DNA of 64,000 nt from Hydrogenoanaerobacterium saccharovorans. Its GTDB lineage: Bacteria > Bacillota > Clostridia > Oscillospirales > Ruminococcaceae. The stretch spans positions 1 through 64,000 of the forward strand of contig NZ_JACSNR010000009.1 in NCBI RefSeq assembly GCF_016901815.1, read 5' to 3'. The stretch's first letter is position 1. Every line of letters starts with the position of its first letter. Shown piece after piece: positions 32,913 through 40,351 of the stretch. The translations under genes and the position numbers were made by a program. The notes beneath the pieces are model-generated. The model was not told the origin of the DNA. It did no database searches and saw only the letters and a list, made by a program, of their open reading frames with translations.

Positions 32913-33392
32913 ATGCCAAGCACATCCAAGACAAAAACGCTCCGGCTCAATCAGTTTGTGGGGAGCGACAAGCCCAAAATGGACGACTTCAACTATGACA
33001 ATACCCAGCTGGAAACCCTGGTGGGCGGTCATCTGGACGACACCGAAAAGCATCTTACCCAGGCGGAACGGGAAGAGTGGTCCCGTCCGTCCAGTGAGCT
33101 GTACTTCTATGACGGCAATGATGCCTCCCAGCGCAGTTTCACCCTGGATTTCGAGCCCCGGTTCTGTACGGTCTATGCCCTGGAAATGCCGCCGTCGGTC
33201 AATGATATGTCCACGCCCTCTGTTTCCCTGTGCTACCATGCGGCAGCCGGACAGGACGGCAAGGCAACCGTGGGCATCGCCCTGAGCGGCAAAACCCTGA
33301 CTGTCTATAACGACCCCGATCTCAGCATGGCACAGACCCGCCGCAAGCTCAATGCCCAGGGTATCAGCTATGTCTGTCAGCTGTTCCGCTGA
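32913..33392 (+). CDS. short tail-fibre/appendage protein
   Basis: This 159-residue protein starts like many clostridial phage fibres: TLRLNQFVGSDKPKMDDFNY, then GHLDDTEKHLTQAEREEWSR, a pattern of His and Trp residues that forms the fibre attachment and trimer start. After residue 70 there is one small beta domain. Full phage fibres run to several hundred residues and carry a host-binding head; this one seems truncated to its base or has a minimal receptor domain. GGGAGGAG lies just upstream. It ends the cluster, followed by a hairpin. Confidence 0.7.
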   Translation: MPSTSKTKTLRLNQFVGSDKPKMDDFNYDNTQLETLVGGHLDDTEKHLTQAEREEWSRPSSELYFYDGNDASQRSFTLDFEPRFCTVYALEMPPSVNDMSTPSVSLCYHAAAGQDGKATVGIALSGKTLTVYNDPDLSMAQTRRKLNAQGISYVCQLFR

Positions 33393-33408
33393 CCCTGAAT
33401 ATACGCAG

Positions 33409-33440
33409 AACGGAAGGCAGGATATGCCTTCCGTTTATTG
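33409..33440 (+). terminator. terminator at the right end of the phage-like cluster
   Basis: AACGGAAGGCA pairs with TGCCTTCCGTT around a five-base loop and is followed by TATT. It lies 16 bases after the fibre stop codon. Confidence 0.75.
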
Positions 33441-33499
33441 CGGTATGGGGCGGGACTGTGGTACAATGGGAGAAAAAGCCAAGACAGGAGGCATGTTCC

Positions 33500-33916
33500 A
33501 TGGAGGAGAGAGAAAACCGGGTCCGGGAGTGGTTTTCCATGTGGCTGCGGCAGGACTGTACCGGGCTGGAGACACTGTTCTGTCCGGAGGCAGTCTATGT
33601 GGAGAGCTGGGGGCCGGAATATCATGGCGCCGATCAGATCCGGCTGTGGTTTGAGGAGTGGAACCGCCGGGGGATTGTCCTGAAATGGGAGATCCGGCAG
33701 TTCTTCCACAAAGGGGAGCAGACGGCGGTGGAGTGGCTGTTTGAAAACCGGGTGGACGGCCGTACCGAAGCCTTTGAGGGCATGACGCTGATTTGCTGGG
33801 CAGACGATGGACGGATTCTCCGTCTGCAGGAATTCGGCTGCAACCTCCGGCGGTATGACCCCTATGAGAACGGCCCGGAACCGGTGTTCCGGGAGGAAAA
33901 TCCCCTCTGGTTCTGA
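33500..33916 (+). CDS. SnoaL/NTF2-like protein
   Basis: This 138-residue protein has the NTF2/SnoaL-like cone fold pattern: an N-terminal helix ending in WFSMWLRQDCTGLETLFCPE, then VYVESWGPEYHGADQIRLWF and a mixed sheet containing TAVEWLFENRVDGR. Members are binding proteins or small enzymes of many kinds, so no substrate can be named. GACAGGAGGCATGTTCC precedes the ATG. It stands between the phage-like cluster and the sporulation genes and shares its terminator with the gene read from the other side. It may or may not belong to the cluster. Confidence 0.75.
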   Translation: MEERENRVREWFSMWLRQDCTGLETLFCPEAVYVESWGPEYHGADQIRLWFEEWNRRGIVLKWEIRQFFHKGEQTAVEWLFENRVDGRTEAFEGMTLICWADDGRILRLQEFGCNLRRYDPYENGPEPVFREENPLWF

Positions 33917-33929
33917 GCTGTATAAAAAC

Positions 33930-33972
33930 AAAACCGGCTGGCCCTCCCCGGGAAGGTCAGCCGGTCTTTTTT
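33930..33972. terminator. bidirectional terminator between convergent genes
   Basis: ACCGGCTGGCC pairs with GGTCAGCCGGT with one mismatch. A six-T run follows on the plus strand and an A-rich run precedes it, so it can work for both strands. Confidence 0.85.
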
Positions 33973-33994
33973 GTGTGGAAGCGGGGGAAGGGGG

Positions 33995-34558
33995 TCACAG
34001 CCAGTCCAGCAGGAGCCTTCCGCCCAGCAGCGCCCGGACTGCGATCCGCAGTCCCCGGGGCAGCAGGAAGGGCTCCAGACGGTCCGCCAGCCAGGCCAGC
34101 CGGGCTGTCTGTTCCGGGTCGGGGGCAGCTTCCCCCACGGTGAACGCGATCCCCTCCTCGGTGAGCCGGGCGGAAAACACCTGGGTGGGCAGGCTGCCCA
34201 TTCCCACCCGGCGGTAGCTCTCCTCCACCAGCAGAGCCCCGAATACCCCGCCCAACAGGATCAGGGTCAGGAACATCGCCCCGAAAAACTGCCGGGCAGT
34301 CTGGCGGCGCTGTTCGGGCAGACTGAGCTCCTCCGGTTCCGGCTCCGGGATCAAGTCCTGTTCGTCCGGCGCGGTCTTTCCCTGCCGCACCCGCTTTGCT
34401 CCGGAGGGTTCCGGTGCGTCCTGGCTGCGGACACTCTCAAGAATGGCGTCCATCTCCCGCCGGGATACCCGTCCCGCCGCGGTCTGCCGGGCCTGGGCAA
34501 GCAGTTCTTCCACCTGTTCTGCCGGGTCCGGGGAAGCGGCAGGTTTTTTCTCCTCCAT
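33995..34558 (-). CDS. single-pass membrane protein next to spoIIP
   Basis: This 187-residue protein has an acidic, Pro/Glu-rich N-terminal half, one membrane segment at about residues 90-112 (FFGAMFLTLILLGGVFGALLV) and an outside domain of 75 residues. I recognise no family. It lies 45 bases downstream of spoIIP on the same strand; in Bacillus the gene after spoIIP is yqxA, another small membrane protein, so this may be its positional counterpart. A sporulation role is inferred only from that position. The ATG at 34558 is preceded by GGGTGTGATGCC with a weak site. Confidence 0.65.
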   Translation of the reverse strand: MEEKKPAASPDPAEQVEELLAQARQTAAGRVSRREMDAILESVRSQDAPEPSGAKRVRQGKTAPDEQDLIPEPEPEELSLPEQRRQTARQFFGAMFLTLILLGGVFGALLVEESYRRVGMGSLPTQVFSARLTEEGIAFTVGEAAPDPEQTARLAWLADRLEPFLLPRGLRIAVRALLGGRLLLDWL

Positions 34559-34603
34559 GGCATCACACCCTTTCAGGGAGAGTCTGCCCCGGAGAATCCT
34601 GCC

Positions 34604-35755
34604 TTATGCGTTCCCTGCCAGCTCCTGAAGCCACTCGCCCAGCGCCTGACCGGTGAGCCGGGCCGAGGTGAGGGCTTCCTCCAGGGTGTTGGCCTGGCTG
34701 CCGAATTCCAGCAGGATCGTCCCGCCTGAGAGGTTCATATTGTACCGCCCGGTGGAGAAGTAGATGGGCCGGGTCAGGGTGGGATAGCGGCTCTCCAGCA
34801 GGTTGGTCACCGCCGCCGCGGTGCGCAGGTTCTCGCCCCAGTCCCCGACCCCCGGATCAGAGCCGCAGAGGATCATGATCTGGGCCGCCGGTTCGCCGTC
34901 GATCTCGGTAGCGGGCTTGACAATGGTGGTGGTGTCCCGCTGAATGCCGTCCCGGTGCACATCCAGAATGAGCTGGATATCCGGGTACTGGGCCAGGTAC
35001 TCCTTCACTGCCACTGCCGCCCGGTCATAGGAGCCGTTGTAGGAGGGGTAGTCGAACTGCTGGGTGTCATGCACCACCCCGATGCCCGCCTTTCTGAGCT
35101 CCTCCTCGATGACATTCCCCACTGCCACCATGTTTTCGTTGTTGTCGGTGCTTCGCCAGGTGTTGCGGGTGTCGTAATACTCCGAATCATACCCCTCATA
35201 GCTCTCGGTGGCATGGGTGTGCATGATGAGCACCTCCACCCGTCCGTCCGCCTTGGGGGCAAGCTCCAGGGGTTCCGAAAGTTCCGCGTCGATCTGGGCA
35301 CGGGGGATCTCGGTGTAATTGCGCAGCCAGCCGGCGCCGATCTGCCAGCAGACCGCACTGGGGGACCCCGCCATAGTCTCGGAGATGAGCACGCCCCGGT
35401 ATTCCGGGCTGATCTCCGGGGGCTGGACACGCACCGGCTTCTGGTCAGTGACCTCCGGTTCGGGGTCGGTGAAGGTGATGCCCGGACTGATCTCCGCCGT
35501 CACGGCGGAGGAGGGCGAAGGGGTCAGCTGACGCCGCAGGGCGCCCAGAGTGCCTTCCGGCATGGCTGCTGCCCCTGCCAGCAGAGCGGTATCCTGGAAA
35601 AAGTCTGCCGCTGCCGGTGCCGCACCCTGCCAGACCCCAGCCACACCGGCTGCGGAAGCGGCTGTGAGTGCCGTCCCCATGAGGATTGCCTGCAGTCTGG
35701 CGGCACGCCGTCCGGAGCCGCCGATGCGCCCGATGATCCGCCTGGGAAATCTCAA
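34604..35755 (-). CDS. spoIIP: stage II sporulation protein P
   Basis: SpoIIP is the peptidoglycan amidase-endopeptidase of the SpoIIDMP complex that drives engulfment of the forespore. The 383-residue protein has an N-terminal membrane anchor (about residues 22-40), a low-complexity linker and the C-terminal catalytic domain from about residue 190: VLIMHTHATESY and LILDVHRDGI give the zinc ligands, and LLEFGSQANTLEEAL is the family end motif. A TTG start at 35755 is proposed because AGGAGGGACGGGCA precedes it; other in-frame starts lack a site. It lies downstream of gpr on the same strand. It shows the lineage carries sporulation machinery. Confidence 0.92.
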   Translation of the reverse strand: MRFPRRIIGRIGGSGRRAARLQAILMGTALTAASAAGVAGVWQGAAPAAADFFQDTALLAGAAAMPEGTLGALRRQLTPSPSSAVTAEISPGITFTDPEPEVTDQKPVRVQPPEISPEYRGVLISETMAGSPSAVCWQIGAGWLRNYTEIPRAQIDAELSEPLELAPKADGRVEVLIMHTHATESYEGYDSEYYDTRNTWRSTDNNENMVAVGNVIEEELRKAGIGVVHDTQQFDYPSYNGSYDRAAVAVKEYLAQYPDIQLILDVHRDGIQRDTTTIVKPATEIDGEPAAQIMILCGSDPGVGDWGENLRTAAAVTNLLESRYPTLTRPIYFSTGRYNMNLSGGTILLEFGSQANTLEEALTSARLTGQALGEWLQELAGNA

Positions 35756-36087
35756 TGCCCGTCCCTCCTGTCCTGCTGCCGCCCCGGGCAGCACTGTCTG
35801 GGTATATCTCTATGCGGCAGGGCGCCGGGATATGCCCGGGGACAGCCCCGCCGGAAACAGGCGTCTGAGCGGGATCAAGGCGCAGGACGGGAAAATTGCG
35901 GACGCCTGTGCCAAAGAAAACCGCCGCCTCCGGGGAACGGACGGCGGACAGACAGCATGGAGTGGGGCAGGAATTTACACCGGCATGAACCGGACTCTCC
36001 GGAGCAGCACATATTTACAGGGCATACACCAGCGACACAGAAAAACCGCCGCCCGGAAAACAGGCGGCGGCTGGATCTGCGGGCGGC
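35756..36087. other. gene-free spacer between gpr and spoIIP
   Basis: This 332-base spacer holds the gpr terminator near its right end, a second GC-rich inverted repeat (CCGCCGCCTC/GGACGGCGG, about 35929-35952) and the spoIIP ribosome binding site. A mother-cell sigma-E or forespore promoter for spoIIP should lie here, but I could not identify one with confidence. No coding frame is convincing. Confidence 0.5.
36041..36070 (-). terminator. terminator of gpr
   Basis: On the minus strand CCGCCGCC/GGCGGCGG around a nine-base loop is followed by five T residues, 18 bases after the gpr stop codon. Confidence 0.88.
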
Positions 36088-36933
36088 TCAGGCGATGAGG
36101 TAGGCGATCTCCTCGGGGGTGAGCTCGGGCTGGGCGGCGTGGTTTACAGCCATGCCGATGAGATGGGCGCCCCGGTCGATGAGCAGATCCACGTCCCGGG
36201 GGGTGACCACCATGCTCTGGGGGACGCCAGCCGGGGCAGGCAGGCCCAGGTCGTGGAGGAGGGTGCGGCAGTCCACCACAGTGGGAATGCCCATGGACAC
36301 CACCGGAATCCCCAGGGTGTGCCGGGAGAGTTCAGCCCGGTCGTTGCCCACACCGGCGCCGGGGGCGATGCCGCAGTCGGCGATCTGGACGGTGCGTCCC
36401 AGCCGGGAGAGATCCCGGGCAGCCAAAGCATCGATGGCAAGCACCGCCGAAGCGCCGATCTCCCTTGCCACGGTGCGGATAATGCCGGCGGTCTCAATGC
36501 CGGTCTGTCCGAGGACTCCCGGCGCCAGCACCGCCACCGGACGGAACTTCCGGAACAGCTGTTCCCGGCCTGCCACATGGCGGGTTGCCAGTACCCAGCG
36601 GGCAGCCCGGGGCCCCAGGGCGTCGGGGGTGATGGCGGCATTGCCCAGACAGGCCACCAGCAAAGTCCCTTCCGAGGGCAGCAGCGCCCCCAGGCTCTCC
36701 CCGAGCAGGGCGGCTTCCTCCGAACCGGTGAGGGCCGTTTCCCCGATGGGATCGGTTTCCAGGGTGATATAGCGTCCCGGCGGTTTGCCGATGGCTTGGG
36801 AGCCGGTTTCGTCCAGGACAGTCACAGTGGTCAGGGTCAGGCCATGCTTTTTGGTGCGGCGGATCTCAATGCCGGGAAGATCCGATTCCCCGGACAGATT
36901 GGCGGCTTCCAGGGCAAGGTCAGTGCGGATCAT
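36088..36933 (-). CDS. gpr: germination protease
   Basis: GPR degrades the small acid-soluble DNA-protecting proteins when spores germinate. The 281-residue protein starts MIRTDLALEA, so the propeptide before the known Asp-Leu self-cleavage point is only about five residues, shorter than in Bacillus. Family blocks GRYITLETDPI, VACLGNAAITPDALGPRAA, VLAIDALAARDLSRLG with the catalytic Asp region and GAGVGNDRAELSRHTLGIPV are intact. The ATG at 36933 is preceded by GAGAGGGAG. It is divergent from rpsT, the gene order known from Bacillus. A forespore (sigma-G) promoter is expected but not identified. Confidence 0.93.
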   Translation of the reverse strand: MIRTDLALEAANLSGESDLPGIEIRRTKKHGLTLTTVTVLDETGSQAIGKPPGRYITLETDPIGETALTGSEEAALLGESLGALLPSEGTLLVACLGNAAITPDALGPRAARWVLATRHVAGREQLFRKFRPVAVLAPGVLGQTGIETAGIIRTVAREIGASAVLAIDALAARDLSRLGRTVQIADCGIAPGAGVGNDRAELSRHTLGIPVVSMGIPTVVDCRTLLHDLGLPAPAGVPQSMVVTPRDVDLLIDRGAHLIGMAVNHAAQPELTPEEIAYLIA

Positions 36934-37017
36934 GGAAAAATCTCCCTCTCTTTCAGGTAAAATTCCCGGAAAACCGGGATTTCTCATAGTTTTACCGAAA
37001 AAATTTCGCTTAAACAG

Positions 37018-37046
37018 TTGCATTTATTTCTGAAAAATGATAAACT
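37018..37046 (+). promoter_or_regulatory. sigma-A promoter of rpsT
   Basis: TTGCAT and TAAACT are separated by 17 bases, 37 bases before the start codon, within an AT-rich divergent region. Confidence 0.75.
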
Positions 37047-37082
37047 AACTTGTACTGTATGAACAGAGTAGGGGGTGTAACA

Positions 37083-37343
37083 ATGGCAAACATTAAGTCC
37101 GCGAAGAAGAGAGTTCGTGTCAACGCTGTCAAGGCTGAGCAGAACAAGGCTCTCAAGTCCGAGCTCAAGACTGCTATCAAGAAGGCTGATCTTGCAATCG
37201 TAAACGGCGACGAGAACAGAGCTGAGGCTGTCAAGGCTGCTGTGAAGAAGATCGATCAGGCTTGCGCCAAGGGTCTCCTGCACAAGAACAACGCTTCCAG
37301 AAAGAAGGCAAACCTGGCTGTTAAGCTGGCTGCCAATGCGTAA
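37083..37343 (+). CDS. rpsT: 30S ribosomal protein S20
   Basis: S20 is a helical primary-binding protein of the 30S body. The 86 residues are Lys/Ala-rich with the standard opening ANIKSAKKRVRVNAVKAEQN and ending SRKKANLAVKLAANA. GGGGGTG precedes the ATG at 37083. It is monocistronic and divergent from gpr, the order seen across Firmicutes. Confidence 0.97.
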   Translation: MANIKSAKKRVRVNAVKAEQNKALKSELKTAIKKADLAIVNGDENRAEAVKAAVKKIDQACAKGLLHKNNASRKKANLAVKLAANA

Positions 37344-37375
37344 GCGTTTATATATTGCCTGAACGAACTGAATTA

Positions 37376-37428
37376 GAGCAGCCCCTGGCATGAAGCGTCT
37401 GCCGCTTTGTGAACGGGCTGCTTTTTTC
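37376..37428 (+). terminator. terminator of rpsT
   Basis: AGCAGCCC pairs with GGGCTGCT, with an inner AAGCG/CGCTT hairpin, followed by TTTTTT. Confidence 0.82.
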
Positions 37429-37467
37429 GTACCACAGAACAGGGATTTGAAATCGAGGAGTTTTTTC

Positions 37468-37857
37468 ATGCGCAGAGGAATCTTTGGATTTGATATCTGG
37501 TTTTATGGCATTGTGGCTCTGCTGCTTGCCGTGTGTCAGCAGCCGTTGGTATTGGGCGGCCTGATGCTCTTTGTCATGCTGGTGGAAAAGGACGAATGGC
37601 TCAACCGGCAGGTGATGCAGGCACTGCTCATGTGTCTGGGTGTGATGGCAGTCAGCCTTCTGGTGCATAAGCTGTCCGCTGTGTTTGCGATTGTGCCGTT
37701 CTTTGGCTGGATGCTCCGCTGGGGTGTGGATCAGGTTGTGGATCTGCTGCTCCTGCTGGGTATGGCGCTCTTTGCCATCCGTGCCGCCGACCGCATGTAC
37801 AAGGGCCTGGACAGCGATATTCCCTTTGCTGCCGGTTTTGTAAACCGTCTGTTCTGA
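37468..37857 (+). CDS. small membrane protein
   Basis: This 129-residue protein has four hydrophobic segments (about residues 5-20, 22-40, 50-75, 85-105) joined by short loops, with a MLRWGVDQVVDLLLLLGMAL stretch in the last. I recognise no family. The ATG at 37468 is preceded by CGAGGAG. It follows rpsT behind a terminator and is closed by its own terminator, so it may depend on readthrough. Its function is unknown. Confidence 0.65.
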   Translation: MRRGIFGFDIWFYGIVALLLAVCQQPLVLGGLMLFVMLVEKDEWLNRQVMQALLMCLGVMAVSLLVHKLSAVFAIVPFFGWMLRWGVDQVVDLLLLLGMALFAIRAADRMYKGLDSDIPFAAGFVNRLF

Positions 37858-37867
37858 GTTCTGTCCC

Positions 37868-37900
37868 GCCGGGAGAGGGTGGTCCTCTCCCGGCTTTTTT
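37868..37900 (+). terminator. terminator after the small membrane protein gene
   Basis: GCCGGGAGAGG pairs with CCTCTCCCGGC around a five-base loop, followed by six T residues. Confidence 0.92.
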
Positions 37901-37993
37901 CATATCCGGCGTTCCGACGGCTTTCGTCAGAATCCCGCTGCCGCCGCGGGGTATACTGTTTTCCACAGAATATTGGAAAGGAAGTGGAAAACT

Positions 37994-39517
37994 GTGGCGG
38001 TGAAAAAATGGACAGCCCTGTTCTTATCGGTACTGCTCCTGACAGGGTGTACCCAGGAACCGGCGCCGTCCCAGCCCGGAGGACAGTTCCAGCCGGGACG
38101 ATACCAGGGGACAGGCGAGGGCTATGGCGGGACAATCACAGTGGAGGTGGAGGTGTCTGCCGACCGCATTGAGGCGGTGAGCATTCTCTCCCACAACGAG
38201 AGCCGGGGGGTGTGTGAGGCGGCCTTTGAGCAGATTCCGGCGGAGATCCTCCGGCAGGGGACGCCCTATGTGGAGCTGGTTGCCGGGGCGACCCTCACCT
38301 CCCAGGGGGTGATTGACGCGGCAGCCCAGGCATTGGAACAGGCCGGAGGGGAGTTCACTCCGCCTGACCCGGAACCGGAGGTGCGCACCCAGCGGGAACT
38401 CTATGCCGGGCTGGTGATTGCCGGCGCCGGCGGAGCAGGCATGACAGCGGCAGCTGAGGCGGTGCGTGAGGGCGGAGCCACGGTGCTGGTGCTGGAACAG
38501 CAGGACATCATCGGCGGCGAGACCCTCTATGAACCGGTGCTGACCCTGTCGGACGGCACTCTGACCAGCGGCTATGGCATGCTGGGGGATCTCCGGGCAG
38601 AGGTGGAGGAGGCCGGGGCAGAACTGCTCACCGGTGTGAAGCTCACCGGGCTGGAGGTCACCGATGGACGGGTGACCGGAGTGCGGGCAGAGAGTGCCGA
38701 CACCGACTATCTGATCCATGCCCAGTACGGGGTGATCCTTGCCACCGGGGACTATGGGGGCAATCCCGAACTGGTGCTCGCCGGTGCCGGGGAAACCGGG
38801 CTGGCAGAGGGACTGCAGGAGCATTTCCGCACCCTGTCCCGGGGAAGTTCGGACGGCAGCGGGCTCACAGCGGCACTGGAGGCCGGGGCCGCGGCATCGG
38901 GGCTGGGACAGCTGGAGATCTGGGACAGCGCCCCGGAACAGCGGCGCCTGGGGGAGAGCCGGGAACTGCTCTGTGTGGACAGTGACGGACGCTGGCTCAC
39001 CGTACCCGAGGAGGAGAGTGCTTGGCTTCAGAAGCTGATGGAGCTGCCGGAGGGTGCCTACTGGGCCATTGGCCCGGCGGAGAGTGCCGCAGAGCCTCAG
39101 ACTGACACTGCCGCGGCCCAGAAGGACGCCCGTCTGGTGACAGCGGGGACGCTGGAAGAACTGGCGGAGGCAATGGGAGCCGACCCGGATCTGCTGCGGC
39201 AGGCGGTGGAGAGCCACAATGCCGTGGCACCTGAGGGGGAGCGGCTGGAAACGGGGGACTATGCCGCCGAATGGCGTACCCCGGTGCTTGCCGAGACCCC
39301 CGGGGGCATCCGCACCGATGAGCGGGGCGCCGTGCTGCGGGAGGACGGCAGCGTGCTGCCGGGGCTCTACGCTGTGGGGGCAGCTGCCGCCGGTGTGGAG
39401 GACGACGGCACCGAGCTGTGGTCGGCGGCGGAACGGGCGATGCTCCTGCCCGGGCGGGCTGTGCGCACCGCCCTGGGCCTGCCGGACGAGCCGGAGGAGC
39501 CGGAGGCGTCAGACTGA
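37994..39517 (+). CDS. FMN-binding/FAD-dependent reductase lipoprotein
   Basis: This 507-residue lipoprotein (lipobox LLTGC, Cys19) joins two redox modules. Residues 35-115 are an FMN-binding domain ending in VAGATLTSQGVIDAAAQAL, whose AGATLTS motif is the site where ApbE attaches FMN covalently to a threonine. Residues 130-500 are a flavoprotein of the fumarate/urocanate reductase type: LVIAGAGGAGMTAAAEAVRE binds the FAD ADP part, VILATGDYGGNPEL is the middle motif and LPGLYAVGAAAAGVEDDG the last. Anaerobes use such exported reductases with organic electron acceptors. The key active-site Arg could not be placed and the substrate domain looks short. A GTG start (37994) follows AAAGGAAGTGG. 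The electron donor is not encoded nearby. Confidence 0.82.
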   Translation: MAVKKWTALFLSVLLLTGCTQEPAPSQPGGQFQPGRYQGTGEGYGGTITVEVEVSADRIEAVSILSHNESRGVCEAAFEQIPAEILRQGTPYVELVAGATLTSQGVIDAAAQALEQAGGEFTPPDPEPEVRTQRELYAGLVIAGAGGAGMTAAAEAVREGGATVLVLEQQDIIGGETLYEPVLTLSDGTLTSGYGMLGDLRAEVEEAGAELLTGVKLTGLEVTDGRVTGVRAESADTDYLIHAQYGVILATGDYGGNPELVLAGAGETGLAEGLQEHFRTLSRGSSDGSGLTAALEAGAAASGLGQLEIWDSAPEQRRLGESRELLCVDSDGRWLTVPEEESAWLQKLMELPEGAYWAIGPAESAAEPQTDTAAAQKDARLVTAGTLEELAEAMGADPDLLRQAVESHNAVAPEGERLETGDYAAEWRTPVLAETPGGIRTDERGAVLREDGSVLPGLYAVGAAAAGVEDDGTELWSAAERAMLLPGRAVRTALGLPDEPEEPEASD

Positions 39518-39707
39518 GCCACACCCCGTACCGGAACAGCCCCCGGGAGCGTGCGATCCTGACGGTGCATATCAGCCCCCTGCAAGCAAAATGAATATTG
39601 AATCTGAGCTTCCTGCAAAATTGGCGGAATCAATCACATAAAATCGCCAAAACAGAAACTTCTGAAAGCGGAAATTGCAGATTATATCACAAATTCGGCA
39701 AAGGGGA

Positions 39708-39737
39708 TTGCCGGAACAGACCCTGGTATGCTATAAT
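39708..39737 (+). promoter_or_regulatory. sigma-A promoter of bioY
   Basis: TTGCCG and TATAAT are separated by 18 bases, 34 bases before the start codon. I see no biotin-repressor palindrome in the surrounding AT-rich 200 bases. Confidence 0.75.
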
Positions 39738-39770
39738 GGGCAAAATTTCAATGATCCGGAGGATTCATTC

Positions 39771-40298
39771 ATGCCAACACAGTTTTCTTCCTCTGCCAGC
39801 ACCGTCCGTGGACTGACCCGGGCCGCACTCTGTACCGCCTGCGCCTGTCTGCTGGCGCCGGTGAGCATTCCCATCGGCCCGGTGAGCCTGACCCTGGGCG
39901 TCTTTGCCATTCTCCTCGCCGGTGCCCTGCTGCCCCCGGCGCTGGCTGCCCTCTCTGCCTGCGCCTACCTGCTGCTGGGCTTTGCCGGTCTGCCGGTATT
40001 TGCCGGCTTTGCCGCCGGCCCCGGCGTACTGTTCGGTATGACCGGCGGCTATCTGCTGGCCTATCCCATCATGGCCTGGCTGCTGTCCATGGTCTGCGAA
40101 AAGACCCGCAGCCGTGGAGTTCGCATGGCTGGGGTGGCGCTGGCAAACCTGTGCTGTTACCTGCTGGGCACCGCCTGGTTCATGGCTGCCACCGGCATGG
40201 GACTGTGGGCGTCCCTCTCGGCCTGTGTGATCCCCTTTATCCTGCCCGACCTTGCAAAGGGCTGGTGTGCCCTCTGGCTGGCAGAACGCCTGCGCTGA
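39771..40298 (+). CDS. bioY: biotin transporter BioY
   Basis: BioY is the biotin-binding S component of an energy-coupling-factor transporter. The 175 residues form six membrane segments, with the family motifs PVSIPIGPVSLTLGVFAIL near residue 28 and GLPVFAGFAAGPGVLFGMTG followed by GYLLAYPIMAW near residue 75. The energising EcfAAT subunits are not in the window and may be shared, as in group II systems. CCGGAGGA precedes the ATG at 39771. It implies the organism takes up biotin. Confidence 0.92.
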   Translation: MPTQFSSSASTVRGLTRAALCTACACLLAPVSIPIGPVSLTLGVFAILLAGALLPPALAALSACAYLLLGFAGLPVFAGFAAGPGVLFGMTGGYLLAYPIMAWLLSMVCEKTRSRGVRMAGVALANLCCYLLGTAWFMAATGMGLWASLSACVIPFILPDLAKGWCALWLAERLR

Positions 40299-40351
40299 CG
40301 CCCGCCGCATAGATCCCGGGCTGTCCGTCCATACTCTCCCCGGAGGTGAGC

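Larger units (their letters stand above)
20586..33440 (+). mobile_element. compact contractile phage-particle cluster (domesticated or decayed prophage)
   Basis: Twenty collinear genes encode the packaging, head and contractile-tail modules in canonical phage order, with many four-base start/stop overlaps. Missing are a tape-measure gene, holin/endolysin, integrase, repressor and replication genes, and no flanking direct repeats (att sites) were seen. Base composition and codon use look like the host genes on both sides, which suggests long residence. A LexA box stands at the left end and a terminator hairpin at the right end. The DNA between hemW and the first gene (20586-20860) also holds a CCCCGGAAAAC/GGTTTCGGGG hairpin (about 20724-20757) after the LexA box. 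Confidence 0.8.

Noticed and set aside
20861-33392. Tailocin (headless phage tail)
   Set aside because: Terminase, portal, protease, capsid and connector genes are all present and open, so the particle should have a DNA-filled head.
20861-33392. Ordinary active prophage
   Set aside because: No integrase, repressor, replication, lysis or tape-measure genes and no att repeats were found within the cluster or its flanks.
36088-37023. Longer GPR start at 37023
   Set aside because: The extra 30 residues run through the divergent rpsT promoter and have no ribosome binding site; the start at 36933 has a good one and begins at the family's conserved N-terminus.
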